A DNA stretch of 64,000 nt from Rossellomorea vietnamensis (GCF_025398035.1 NZ_CP104558.1:1984001-2048000); one strand, 5' to 3'; shown: positions 25,929 to 34,588, counted from the first letter of the stretch. Numbers and translations: made by a program. Notes: a model not told the origin generated them from the sequence alone.

Positions 25929-26705
25929 TTATACATTCTCCAAGTTGAATCTAGTAGCAAGAGTACCTTGGTATATCTTTTTGTCCCATAAGTTTGGTTT
26001 TACACTATTATGGTTATTTGTTCTATTAACTACTTCTTTTAGCAACTCTTGATTTTGATATAAACCAGCATATAGCGCTTCAAAATACCTAGCAAACAAT
26101 AAATCTTTTCCCCAATCATCTTTTCCATAATTATTACTTGGAGGGTAGTTAAGGTCTTCTTGCAGTGTACACCATTTTATAAATGACACTATTTCAGGCA
26201 ATCCATACCCACTGTATGTACTTATATATAGCTCTTCTTCATTAAAATTCAGTCTTTTTAACGGTGGAAAATCAAAGTAAAGATTCTGTAATATTATTGC
26301 CAAGAATTCATAGGCTCCTCTTCTTTTGCTATCATAAATAGATGCAACCTTATTATATAAATCCTCAACGATTTCCTCATGCTTTGGGGTACTGTAGTTA
26401 TTAGAACTGCTTCTTTTTAATCTTATTCTAATATCAAACCTCTGAATATCGTCTGTAATATCTCTTGTTAGTCGATGTTTGTATGTTAACCGTCCGGGTA
26501 CTCTAAGTTCAATGCAATGCTCATTTATCGTTCCTTTCCCATATACAATAGGTAATTCAGCAGGAGTATCTGTAAGAACAAAAATTTCCCCTTTTCTATT
26601 TTTAAATGCACATTTTCTTAAGGAAGTTTTGTCTTTCATTGCATATAGATTTTCAACATACTTCTTTAATTCAAAATAGTTTCTGATTTCCACTTTTAAC
26701 ATCAC
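25929..26705 (-). CDS. Hypothetical protein in the defence-like island
   Basis: A 258-residue soluble protein that I do not recognise. The N-terminus MMLKVEIRNYFELKKYVENLY and the basic middle part (RRLTRD-like and RIRLKRSSSNNY segments) suggest nucleic-acid or protein contact, but no catalytic motif is clear. It is AT-rich, with a good GAGTGATG-type start region, and lies 140 bp upstream of the HNH endonuclease gene in the same direction. It could be a partner of that nuclease. Its context in a restriction-rich island is the only functional hint. Confidence 0.6.
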   Translation of the reverse strand: MMLKVEIRNYFELKKYVENLYAMKDKTSLRKCAFKNRKGEIFVLTDTPAELPIVYGKGTINEHCIELRVPGRLTYKHRLTRDITDDIQRFDIRIRLKRSSSNNYSTPKHEEIVEDLYNKVASIYDSKRRGAYEFLAIILQNLYFDFPPLKRLNFNEEELYISTYSGYGLPEIVSFIKWCTLQEDLNYPPSNNYGKDDWGKDLLFARYFEALYAGLYQNQELLKEVVNRTNNHNSVKPNLWDKKIYQGTLATRFNLENV

Positions 26706-27264
26706 TCTTTCAGATTTTTCCCATTCAACAGGGATCTAATATAAATTTAACATAAGAGTGAATTTCAATGGGACTTTTTTCCTTAAATTATATGTTTATG
26801 CCCAAATTCCCCTTCCAACTATATCGCTGTTTTCTAACAATTTATTAATTGATAAAATTTTCATATTATTAATTTTTACAGGGAGAGGTTTCATGGAGGT
26901 AACTGAATCTAAAAGGGTAAATATCGCTTAGCAATTAACTTGGTTTGGAGTTTAAGTAATCGTTAAATGTAGCATTCCTGTTCTCAGTCTCCTCATTTGA
27001 TTTCGGAGACGGAATTGATAGGGTCAAAAGTAGAAACTATATTGAAAGTTTAGTTTTAGTAGTTATTTTTTTAGCTCCTATCCTAACCAGTGCATAACCA
27101 TATTTCACTGCATTTTCCTCCGATAATTATGTCACTAAGTTATGCCACCATCTTACACCTTGATTTTACTAAGCATGGAAATGGGTATTAATACTTTTTA
27201 AGTTTTGTCACCACCATAGCCTGATTAGTTAAAAAAACAGTTCGTAGAAAGCGAACTTTTCAAT
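26706..27264. other. Gene-free AT-rich interval
   Basis: About 560 bp without a convincing coding frame, stems or repeats. It precedes the Sau3AI-like remnant and probably contains eroded parts of that gene, but I could not follow any further homologous segment by eye. Confidence 0.5.
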
Positions 27265-27462
27265 ATGTTCTCAGAGCAAAAGTATCTTTTATTGATATTC
27301 CGATTTAATCTTGCTGGTTCCAAGTTCAATAGAATTTGTCATGTAAGATTAAAAGCCCAAGACGGTGATGATAAAGTAATGCTTCCTGAAGGAAAATGGA
27401 TTACTAAACAAGGCTATTGGCTGGATAAAGAGTATATACAAAAAAGATTAGATAAAAGATAA
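27265..27462 (+). pseudogene. C-terminal remnant of a Sau3AI/MutH-type restriction endonuclease
   Basis: Residues from about 24 on read RICHVRLKAQDGDDKVMLPE and then KWITKQGYWLDKEYIQKRL. This matches the C-terminal signature of Sau3AI-like endonucleases (HVRP.A....., K(Q)..WL...YI) and parallels the end of the intact enzyme at 31472-33124, which reads HLRPDAK and TKQAWWLSKDYIYEQI. Only this last 40-residue piece survives; no ribosome binding site or N-terminal part is present. A terminator follows at once. It shows that a second enzyme of the same family once stood next to the Vsr and methyltransferase genes. Confidence 0.65.
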
Positions 27463-27468
27463 ATTGTA

Positions 27469-27501
27469 AGCCGCAAGTTCCTTCTTGTGGCTTTTTCTTT
27501 T
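27469..27501 (+). terminator. Terminator after the endonuclease remnant
   Basis: AGCCGCAAG and CTTGTGGCT pair (one G-U) and are followed by TTTTCTTTT. It lies directly after the remnant's stop codon, as expected for the original gene's terminator. Confidence 0.8.
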
Positions 27502-27601
27502 AAGCCCAAAATATTTATATGTAGGAACCCTATTGAGCGATGTTTATCTCTCCCAAAAGCTAGGTAGTATAAACATATACCATAAAAAGGAGTTCGTTAA
27601 A

Positions 27602-28024
27602 ATGAAGAACCCTAAAACAACCGAGGACAGAAGTAGAATCATGGGGTCCATCAAAGCTGTCTCGAAATTGGAAAACATGGTGACCGAGGAATTGTGGAGC
27701 CGGGGTTACAGGATTCGTAGAAATGTTAGGTCATTAAAAGGAACGCCCGATATCGCCATAAAAAAGTATAAAATAGTGGTCTTTATTGACTCCTGCTTTT
27801 GGCATCTATGCCCGATTCATGGCAAGATACCTAAATCCAACGTCGAGTTCTGGACTGAAAAGCTTACCAGGAACCAAGAACGAGACAAGGAAGTGACTGA
27901 ATACTACGAGGAAAAGAAATGGAATATTTTGCGCCTTTGGGAACATGAAATACGAGGGGAATTCGAAACCGCAATTCAAAAGATTAGTGACTTCATTGAT
28001 GAAGCAAAAATGGAATATAAATAA
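27602..28024 (+). CDS. vsr: Very short patch repair (Vsr) endonuclease
   Basis: The 140-residue protein is a Vsr endonuclease. It shows DRSRIMGSIKAV at the N-terminus, the catalytic aspartate in LKGTPDIAI, the zinc-binding/active site FIDSCFWHLCPIH and the C-terminal WNILRLWEHEI. It nicks DNA 5' of a T:G mismatch that arises when 5-methylcytosine deaminates. The start MKNPKTTEDR at 27602 is chosen because AAGGAG lies 9 nt upstream; the frame stays open further upstream without a signal. It is convergent with the C5 methyltransferase gene, whose mutagenic product it would counter. Confidence 0.93.
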   Translation: MKNPKTTEDRSRIMGSIKAVSKLENMVTEELWSRGYRIRRNVRSLKGTPDIAIKKYKIVVFIDSCFWHLCPIHGKIPKSNVEFWTEKLTRNQERDKEVTEYYEEKKWNILRLWEHEIRGEFETAIQKISDFIDEAKMEYK

Positions 28025-28057
28025 AGAACTCTCCTAATCAAATCAGAAGAGTTCTTT
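28024..28057. terminator. Bidirectional terminator between vsr and the methyltransferase gene
   Basis: AAAGAACTCT and AGAGTTCTTT pair perfectly; A-run and T-run flank the stem on both sides, so it can end both convergent transcripts. Confidence 0.8.
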
Positions 28058-28060
28058 TGC

Positions 28061-29323
28061 TCATTGTCCATCGGTTTCCGAAAATACCAAGTCAAGTTCA
28101 ACTTGATTCCCATCTATATTTTCTTGCTCGATTTGCGATACCCGTTTACCCATGCGCTCTATCAAACCGACGACCAAGGCATTCCCCATACAGAAGTATC
28201 TCATCCGGTCGGTCATCCCCTCCGTCCAATCATCCGGGAATCCATTAAGGCGCTCACATTCGACCGGTGTCAGGATACGAAGTCTTTTCGTCTGTGGATC
28301 TTCCACTACATGAGTGCTCCGGTTGACAGTGCCTTCGCTTGTCAACATCGTCCTTCCTGGCTTGTCTAACGCCTCAGGGAAAGCCATGCCACCTTCGGAG
28401 AATGTGTATTTATGGCCTGTGGCTGACGTCCTTTCAATCCTTTTGGGACCTTTTAAATACGTGAACTTTTCAATGGCCGCTTCCGACAAATAATATTTTT
28501 CGTCAACGTCAGATTGAAGGATATCCTTCAATGGAGTCGGTGAATCCTCTAAAGGTGTGACTTCTTCCGTATAAACCAGATCGTCTCTCATGATGCCGGC
28601 ATTATAGTAACTCATCGAAAATTCATCTGAGATTTCAACAAGGTCCTTCTTCATGATAAAAGATTGAGGCTTTTTCTTTTCAGAAATACCTTCCTTCACA
28701 GGGAATGCCTTCGCAAAGAAGCCTTCCCCGTGTATCATCTGAGTTTCATCGAACCCTCTTCTATTATCGACATAAGGGGTTTCATTCTTAGTGGCAAAAA
28801 TGAAGACCCTCCTCCTTCTCTGGGCTTGTCCATATTCAGCCGCATTGATGACTCTCCACTCCACTGAATATCCCAAGTCCCTGAAGCTCGCCAACATGAT
28901 TGAGAAGTCCCTTCCCCGTTGTTTGGAAGGTGACTTCAGCAATCTATCCACATTTTCAAGCAAAACATATTTTGGGCTAGTCTCCCTCATCAGGCGGGTA
29001 ATTTCCCAGAAGAGGACCCCTTTCTTACCTTGCAGCCCCTTTTCCCCATTTAAACTCCTCGCCACTGAATAATCCTGGCAAGGGAATCCACCCACAATCA
29101 TATCGATATCCTCGTTCTTGAAAGTCTCTCCATCCACCTTGCTGATATCTTCATTGGAATGTTCACCTTGACCTTCAAATCTACGTGCATAACAATCGAA
29201 TGCATGTTGCGCCTTCTTGGAAGGCTCCCATTGGTTACCCCACACAACATCAAAACCGCCTGCAGCCTCAAGACCTATTCGGAAGCCGCCGACTCCGGCA
29301 AATAATTCTATTACATTTATCAT
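28061..29323 (-). CDS. C5-cytosine DNA methyltransferase, Sau3AI-type (GATC) candidate
   Basis: The 420-residue enzyme carries the C5 methylase blocks in order: ELFAGVGGFRIGL (AdoMet binding), GGFPCQDYSVARS (catalytic Cys), LLENVDRLLKSP, QRRRRVFIFA and, at the C-terminus, LTPVECERLNGFPDDWT and MGNALVV. The stretches NQWEPSKKAQHAFDCY and HSNEDI resemble M.Sau3AI-type methylases as I recall them, and the intact Sau3AI-like endonuclease at 31472 supports GATC as the target. It protects host DNA from that enzyme and creates the T:G mismatches repaired by the neighbouring Vsr. The specificity is inferred. Confidence 0.9.
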   Translation of the reverse strand: MINVIELFAGVGGFRIGLEAAGGFDVVWGNQWEPSKKAQHAFDCYARRFEGQGEHSNEDISKVDGETFKNEDIDMIVGGFPCQDYSVARSLNGEKGLQGKKGVLFWEITRLMRETSPKYVLLENVDRLLKSPSKQRGRDFSIMLASFRDLGYSVEWRVINAAEYGQAQRRRRVFIFATKNETPYVDNRRGFDETQMIHGEGFFAKAFPVKEGISEKKKPQSFIMKKDLVEISDEFSMSYYNAGIMRDDLVYTEEVTPLEDSPTPLKDILQSDVDEKYYLSEAAIEKFTYLKGPKRIERTSATGHKYTFSEGGMAFPEALDKPGRTMLTSEGTVNRSTHVVEDPQTKRLRILTPVECERLNGFPDDWTEGMTDRMRYFCMGNALVVGLIERMGKRVSQIEQENIDGNQVELDLVFSETDGQ

Positions 29324-29660
29324 GACCGAACATCCTTTCGGTTTTTTACTTATTCATATTATATTAAAAGTTGTCCAAAAGATCAACTATTTTGTTGAAG
29401 AATATTAAAATTCATTGGAATTCATTAACTTACCACAAAAATATATTATAACAGAAAAAATGTTAATCAATATAGTGCAGATTATAGTAAATATTTCTGA
29501 TATCCAGTATATAAATCTTAATTAATAGGGTTTGATATAGTTACTTTGCATACTCAATTCCCCTTTTAAATATTACACACCATATATATGTAATATTTGG
29601 TAAACTGTTATTATTAGTTTTAAATGGTTTTTTTGTGATTTGAAGAATTAAATCCCTACA
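29324..29660. promoter_or_regulatory. Divergent AT-rich intergenic region
   Basis: About 340 bp between the methyltransferase start and the next gene on the plus strand. It is very AT-rich and must hold promoters for both; several TATAAT-like hexamers occur (for example near 29350 on the plus strand) but none has a clear -35 partner. No gene is seen. Confidence 0.4.
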
Positions 29661-29678
29661 AACGTGGTGAATATATTA

Positions 29679-30458
29679 ATGGTAAATAAAGTAAATGAAT
29701 TCTTAAATAATTTTATGGAAGAAAAACTAGAGTTATTATGTGATGAACTTTTATCAGAAAAAATGAAAATGAAATATGGTCTCCATTACCACTCCTACGG
29801 TATCTCTTTTGAAAATGTTTTTGCAGAACTCACTTTTATCCTTATGTATGAAGAAAACTCTTATGAACTTTTTCAAAATCACCTTTTTAGAATGGCTTAT
29901 TGTCTTCTCGAAAGAACGCCAATAAAAGAACTGACTTTACTTTCAATGGGAATAAGTAGGAAAGATGTATATGCAAAAGAGGAGTCTCTTTTACAAGAAA
30001 TTTCAAGAAGAATTATTGAACTGGCAAATAAAAAAGTTCTTATCCTCCTATCATTACAATCTGATGAAATCTATGACATTTATATTCATCAAATATTAGA
30101 ACACATAATGGCCATCCCCTGCGGTATAGCCAATTTTGAAGATTATAAGATTCAAAGTTATTGGGATGAATTTTGTGTAATTATACAAGAGGGTTACGAC
30201 TATCACCTAGGATTTTTCTATGAAGAAATCATTGATTATATTTTGGGTGTATTAAGAAAAGTTCCTATAGTAGAATTGAAGTTATTATACTCAGGTACTG
30301 ATGAGGTGTGGGACCAAGGGCATCAAAATCCTCTTTCTATTCATGAGGGGACATATGATTCAATTGCTAACAGGATGTTCAATTTAATCTCATATATTGC
30401 ATCTTCAGAACATATTGACCATATTTTGTTTCCAGAATTAGAAGGAATCGATGAGTAG
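29679..30458 (+). CDS. Hypothetical protein inside the restriction-modification locus
   Basis: About 259 residues, acidic and helix-rich (FMEEKLELLCDELLSEKMK, LERTPIKELTLLSMGIS), with no motif I recognise. The ATG at 29679 is chosen; a GTG 15 bp upstream is in frame and neither has a strong ribosome binding site. The middle of the protein appears to repeat its own layout: two halves contain YELFQNHLFRMAYCLLERTPIKEL and a similar FFYEEIIDYILGVLRKVPIVEL, suggesting an internal duplication. It stands between the methyltransferase and the HNH gene. A regulatory or defence role is possible only from context. Confidence 0.6.
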   Translation: MVNKVNEFLNNFMEEKLELLCDELLSEKMKMKYGLHYHSYGISFENVFAELTFILMYEENSYELFQNHLFRMAYCLLERTPIKELTLLSMGISRKDVYAKEESLLQEISRRIIELANKKVLILLSLQSDEIYDIYIHQILEHIMAIPCGIANFEDYKIQSYWDEFCVIIQEGYDYHLGFFYEEIIDYILGVLRKVPIVELKLLYSGTDEVWDQGHQNPLSIHEGTYDSIANRMFNLISYIASSEHIDHILFPELEGIDE

Positions 30459-30793
30459 TATATGAAGAAAGCAAATATCAATTTGAATTGTTCTTACTAA
30501 CGAAAGGTATGATTCGTTTCAATAGATAAACTAATCACGGCTTCGGGCTAATTGATATCATACTAATCACTCGTGAGTATTTTGATATCTGCTCCTTTTG
30601 GTGCAGCAAAACGTAAAAGTCATTTCAACGTGAAATGACTGATGTAATAATATAAATCGTCTTCCCTTTTCGGGTTTTTTCATGTAACTCTACCCTATTT
30701 AATATTATTTTAATGATTGAAAAAATGGGAGGACTCTTTGAAAAAAGCAGAAAAAACTCATATGTCATATGTCAGAAGAAGGCTTTAGCAAGA
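30459..30793. other. Intergenic interval with hairpins
   Basis: About 335 bp without a gene. AGTCATTTCAACGTGAAATGACT at about 30617-30640 is a perfect stem-loop that may terminate the hypothetical gene upstream. A CTTCCCTTTTCGGG stretch lies near 30661. Confidence 0.4.
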
Positions 30794-31093
30794 TTAAGCG
30801 GGGTAAGTTGTACTGTCAAAGTATAAACCATTTTCTTTCCTATCAAGCATGGCATGACAGTTAGGACATACTGGGATGAGGTCTTTGATTGGATCCACTT
30901 TGTAGTCTTTTTGGATTTCATGAAGCGGTACTATGTGGTGGACATGAATGAAGTCCCTTCCGACCTCCCCATACATATCCTCCAAGTTAAGCTCACAAAT
31001 TTGGCACTCGACACCATAATACTCCATACATTTTTTACGGCCATGTGGGTTTCTTTCATAAACATTGACATTGATGGTAATCGGGTTAATCAT
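30794..31093 (-). CDS. Small HNH endonuclease, probably the C-terminal module of a lost larger enzyme
   Basis: The 99-residue protein is an HNH module alone. It reads VNVYERNPHGRKKCMEYYG, then zinc ligands CQICELN, the catalytic DFIHVHHIVPLHEI, and CPNCHAMLDRKENG. The same module ends the larger protein at 24745-25785, with a closely similar spacing. The N-terminal recognition domain usual in this family is missing, so the gene may be a truncated remnant or a free-standing nicking module. It has a GGAGAAATG-type start. It lies between the methyltransferase and the Sau3AI-like endonuclease. Confidence 0.75.
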   Translation of the reverse strand: MINPITINVNVYERNPHGRKKCMEYYGVECQICELNLEDMYGEVGRDFIHVHHIVPLHEIQKDYKVDPIKDLIPVCPNCHAMLDRKENGLYFDSTTYPA

Positions 31094-31471
31094 TTCATTT
31101 CTCCTTATTATAAAGAGTGAAGCAAAGCGCCTTAAAACTAAAAGAACTCCATATCAAAAAGAGGAACCCTACTCCATCAAATAAGTAGATACCGACTATC
31201 CTGTAAGAATATGCAGTTAAGCTGAATGGGGGGCAGGCCCCGTTTTAAAATACTTTTGCAGTATATCTTCGGAAAAATAAAGCATGCGAACGAAGTCGGA
31301 ATTGGTTACATACTTAAATACTTATGATGAATGGATATTTGTCAATATTATATAAAATCAAATACTAATTCTTATAGAAAGATTATCAAAACTTAGCTAC
31401 CACGTTATTACAGCCATTGATATACTATATATAAACAATTATTGATAATATTGTAAGAGGGGTAGATTAGT
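31094..31471. promoter_or_regulatory. Divergent intergenic region before the Sau3AI-like gene
   Basis: About 380 bp between the HNH gene and the endonuclease gene on the plus strand. TATACTATATATAAACAATT near 31423-31440 could provide the -10 region of the endonuclease. No gene, repeat or clear operator seen. Confidence 0.35.
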
Positions 31472-33124
31472 TTGAGTAGTGTTTATAATTCCAAAGAGAA
31501 AGTACACAAACGAGCATTGGAAGCAATCGGAAAGACCCTGGGAGAAATTGATGTTAAAAGAACTTTGAATATTAATAATAAATCTTATCCAGGTAATGTA
31601 ATAGAACAAATCTGGTTTGATCACCCAGCGGATAATAATGCAGATCCAGACTTTCCAGAAGCTGGAGTAGAATTAAAGGTCACTCCAATTGATATACAAA
31701 CAAAAAAAATTAACAAGAAAAAAATCACAAAAATCATTGCTGGGGAAAGACTAGTCTTAAATAAGATTAATTACCAAAATGAATTTGGTAAATCGTTTGA
31801 ACAAAGTTCATTCTGGCATAAGAATAAGCTAATCGAATTAATTCAATATTATAGACGTGATGTAGCAGATAAGAAAAAGATTTCTAGTGGAGAGATGATA
31901 GAGGATAAGACAAAATTTCGAGTTTCATACGCTAACCTTCTTACAATGACAGAGTTAAAAGAATTTGATTTGCCTAAAGACACGGTAATAAAAATCCCTG
32001 AAAAAGATTTAGAAATCATCAAGCAAGACTGGAATAAAATATCCGAACTCATAAACTCCAGTAAAGCTCATCAAATATCTGAAGGGATTACAAATTATCT
32101 AGGAGCTTGTACAAAATCAACAACAAGTGCTGTTTTTACAAAACAAAAGAATACAACTGTCCCTGCGAAGCCTAGAGCCTATTCATTTAAAGCAAAATTC
32201 ATTAATGAACTTATTAATAATCATATTATTGGTAAAGACCACACCGATGCAATTGTAAGCATTGTGAAAGATGTTAGTGAACTAAAAAGTAAAACTCTGG
32301 AGGAAATAATTTTATCTAGGTTCAAACCTTATTACGGTATGAACCAAAATGAATTAATACAAAAACTTGGAATCAGAATAGGAAAAAGCCAACCACAAAA
32401 AAACATTAACAATATGATAATTCGTGGTATTCTAAATTTGCCAACCACTACAGATGAAGTTACATCAGAAGAAATTGAAAAAGCAGATATTAGCTTAAAA
32501 ACGGTTGCTTTAAGGAATGGTCAACCAAAAGAGCATTTTAAATTTATGGGAATCCCTTCATTTATCAATCTAGTTAACGAATCATGGGAGGAATCCTCAG
32601 TAAATGATTTCTTAGAAAGAAAAAAATTTCTACTCCTTGTCTTTAATGATCTCAATAAAAAGAAAAAGGATGGAAAGTCTTACGAAGCTAACCGTGAGAA
32701 AATTATTTTCAAAGGCGCTACCTTTTGGAATATGCCAATTTCTGATTTAGATGGGACAGTACGGAATATTTGGGAAACAGAAGTAAACAAAATGAAAAAT
32801 GGTGTTGAATTAACTTTTTCCAAAAATGATAAGGATGAAATCAAAGTGAAAAATAACTTCATTAAACCCTCTCTCGAAGCTATCTTACATCTTCGTCCAG
32901 ATGCCAAAGTTGCACAATACAAATCACAATACTATAAAAACGTGGTAGACAACGGTATTCCTAAAAAGAAATTAATGAATAATGCCAGGAAATTACCCAG
33001 TCCAGCTAAATGGATAAATCGACCAGAAAATGAAAAAGAAAATTTCACAGATGATTATATGACAAAACAAGCTTGGTGGTTAAGTAAAGATTATATTTAT
33101 GAACAAATTAAAGGTATGCTGTAA
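31472..33124 (+). CDS. Sau3AI-like type II restriction endonuclease (GATC candidate)
   Basis: The 550-residue length fits the Sau3AI family, which is built from two MutH-like domains. In the N-terminal domain the active-site triad is visible as ADPDFPEAGVELKVTP (Asp, then Glu-x-Lys). The second, regulatory MutH-like domain begins near residue 230 and ends in ILHLRPDAKVAQ and TKQAWWLSKDYIYEQI. The start is a TTG preceded by GAGGGG; no better start exists downstream before conserved sequence. Together with the C5 methyltransferase at 28061 and Vsr it forms a GATC-type restriction-modification set, although two other genes have moved in between. Confidence 0.88.
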   Translation: MSSVYNSKEKVHKRALEAIGKTLGEIDVKRTLNINNKSYPGNVIEQIWFDHPADNNADPDFPEAGVELKVTPIDIQTKKINKKKITKIIAGERLVLNKINYQNEFGKSFEQSSFWHKNKLIELIQYYRRDVADKKKISSGEMIEDKTKFRVSYANLLTMTELKEFDLPKDTVIKIPEKDLEIIKQDWNKISELINSSKAHQISEGITNYLGACTKSTTSAVFTKQKNTTVPAKPRAYSFKAKFINELINNHIIGKDHTDAIVSIVKDVSELKSKTLEEIILSRFKPYYGMNQNELIQKLGIRIGKSQPQKNINNMIIRGILNLPTTTDEVTSEEIEKADISLKTVALRNGQPKEHFKFMGIPSFINLVNESWEESSVNDFLERKKFLLLVFNDLNKKKKDGKSYEANREKIIFKGATFWNMPISDLDGTVRNIWETEVNKMKNGVELTFSKNDKDEIKVKNNFIKPSLEAILHLRPDAKVAQYKSQYYKNVVDNGIPKKKLMNNARKLPSPAKWINRPENEKENFTDDYMTKQAWWLSKDYIYEQIKGML

Positions 33125-33146
33125 AGTATTTATCGGGGGGATTATC

Positions 33147-33347
33147 ATTAAAAAACAAGAACTAATCTTATTCAAAAATAAGCAAAAGTACAATTTTATG
33201 ATTATCGGATTTACCCGTGCAGAGGAATACGGGGAAATTTACTTTACCAATCACAATAGGCAAACTTCTGTTTATAGAGGTTCCGATGTGAAGGAAGTTA
33301 TTAAAATAGCCAAGAGAGGAAGCATCAGCTCAAATCATTGTTCTTAA
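33147..33347 (+). CDS. Small hypothetical protein, paralogue 1, apparent ATT start
   Basis: A 66-residue protein reading (I)KKQELILFKNKQKYNFMI, then FTRAEEYGEIYFTNHNRQ and YRGSDVKEVIKIAKRG. A paralogue with over half identical residues lies at 34391-34588. Both genes have ATT-AAR-AAA-CAA-GAA placed 6 nt after GGGGGG, so an ATT initiation codon seems the shared start; no ATG, GTG or TTG occurs at the matching place here. The frame is open further upstream but overlaps the endonuclease gene. I do not recognise the family; the compact beta-rich pattern could suit a small DNA-binding or inhibitor protein. Confidence 0.6.
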   Translation: MKKQELILFKNKQKYNFMIIGFTRAEEYGEIYFTNHNRQTSVYRGSDVKEVIKIAKRGSISSNHCS

Positions 33348-33389
33348 TTTGAGACGAAATATCCCATTCTACACCGTTACAATTAATTA

Positions 33390-33447
33390 GAAGTAAGTGG
33401 GACGGTTCTACTGGCTCCGAATTAAGAGAACCGTCCCCTCGCTTCCT
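33390..33447. repeat. Paired palindromic repeat of the GGGACGGTTCT family
   Basis: GAAGTAAGTGGGACGGTTCT is followed about 15 bp later by its near inverse, AGAGAACCGTCCCCTCGCTTCC, here quoted only in part as AGAACCGTCCCC. Two facing units form one long hairpin, probably ending the small gene upstream. Confidence 0.8.
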
Positions 33448-33532
33448 TCAAAGCTGTTTTGTTAGTTGGCTTCCACCTTGCTTAGAGATTTATTTATTCA
33501 TATAAATTAGATGAGTTACAAATTTAATTGAA

Positions 33533-33856
33533 TCAATCCTCTACCCCATTCAGAAATATCTTTTTCTCAAATCCCCCACGCTTCCCAGCCTTCTCTACCC
33601 GAATTGCTTCCACTTCTTCGATAGAAGATTCATGCTGCTTCGCCAAAGACCTGATAACCTCCAACAAATCAGCAAGCTCTTCCACTGCTTCTCCATCTGT
33701 TTCAGCCGCACAGAACTCGTCTAGTTCCTCATAAGCCTTTACTTTTAAATACTTTATGTAGTCTTCATCGTTGAGGATCCTTGTTGAAAACCCCTTACCT
33801 TTACTTTCAATGATCTGTGGGATTTTATCCCGTATTAACTTGTTGTAGGTCGGCAT
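33533..33856 (-). CDS. MazG-like nucleotide pyrophosphohydrolase
   Basis: The 107-residue protein starts MPTYNKLIRDKIPQIIESKG and has the all-alpha MazG-type metal site: KAYEELDEFCAA (E-x-x-E) followed by GEAVEELADLLEVIRSLA (E-x-x-D). Proteins of this layout are annotated as phosphoribosyl-ATP pyrophosphohydrolase-like house-cleaning enzymes in Bacillus. It would hydrolyse a non-canonical nucleoside triphosphate to the monophosphate. The start follows GGAGG. It is a single gene facing its neighbours; a defence role is not needed to explain it. Confidence 0.85.
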   Translation of the reverse strand: MPTYNKLIRDKIPQIIESKGKGFSTRILNDEDYIKYLKVKAYEELDEFCAAETDGEAVEELADLLEVIRSLAKQHESSIEEVEAIRVEKAGKRGGFEKKIFLNGVED

Positions 33857-34099
33857 GCTGGTGACCTCCTATAGATTATATTATCTATATTTTAACATTT
33901 AAATGGAGTCCATAGAGCAAAGATGGGTTTTTTACCAATTCTCAATTCCTATTAGCCACCTGAATGTAGTAATCCCTTTGAAATAACCAGTGGAAAAATA
34001 AATTTAATTTATTTTACATAATTTGTAATAATCCTACTTACTGTTCGTGGTGCATGATTTTCCCCAATTTGATAATGGTTCTAAAAAGGGGAGAATCCT

Positions 34100-34348
34100 T
34101 TGGTAAAAGAAGATAATAAGCCTTTTGCGGAATTACTGGGTAAGCTACTGAAGAGAAGAAGGGTTGAAATGGATATGACCCAGGCTGAGTTTGCCTGGAT
34201 CACTAAAATGTCTGAAGAAGGCTACGGAAGGATCGAGAGAGGAGAAAGTATTCCAACCTCACTAACACTAAGTAGAATACATAATAATACAGGAATTAGT
34301 ATTGACCGGATTTTTCAGGAAATTGATAGATTAGAAAAAAAAGAATAA
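34100..34348 (+). CDS. XRE-family helix-turn-helix regulator
   Basis: An 82-residue protein that is almost entirely an XRE/Cro-type domain: LGKLLKRRRVEMDMTQAEFAWITKMSEEGYGRIERGES, then a stabilising helix, with IDRIFQEIDRLEKKE at the end. The start is a TTG preceded by GGGGAG at 6 nt. It stands just before the second small paralogue and may control it and the neighbouring restriction or ATPase genes, as small XRE regulators (controller proteins) often do. The target is not known. Confidence 0.82.
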   Translation: MVKEDNKPFAELLGKLLKRRRVEMDMTQAEFAWITKMSEEGYGRIERGESIPTSLTLSRIHNNTGISIDRIFQEIDRLEKKE

Positions 34349-34390
34349 GTCAGAAGAAGAATGACTTGGTAGTTAATCGGGGGGCTTACC

Positions 34391-34588
34391 ATTAAGAAAC
34401 AAGAATTGATTCTATTAAAAGGGAAGCACACATATAATTTTTTGATTATCGGCTTTACCCTTGGACATGATTATGGGGAGATATATTTTACAGATCATAA
34501 TAGAAGAACTTATATATATAGGGGTTCGGATGTGAAGGAAGTTATTAAGCTAGCTAAGAGAGAAAGCTATGACTTACATAGGAAGTAA
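34391..34588 (+). CDS. Small hypothetical protein, paralogue 2, apparent ATT start
   Basis: A 65-residue protein reading (I)KKQELILLKGKHTYNFLI, then FTLGHDYGEIYFTDHNRR and YRGSDVKEVIKLAKRES. It is a paralogue of 33147-33347. ATT-AAG-AAA-CAA-GAA lies 6 nt after GGGGGG exactly as there. A TTG five codons later is an alternative start here, but it has no equivalent in paralogue 1 and is 20 nt from the purine run. The gene follows the XRE regulator by 42 bp and ends inside a terminator stem. Function unknown. Confidence 0.62.
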   Translation: MKKQELILLKGKHTYNFLIIGFTLGHDYGEIYFTDHNRRTYIYRGSDVKEVIKLAKRESYDLHRK

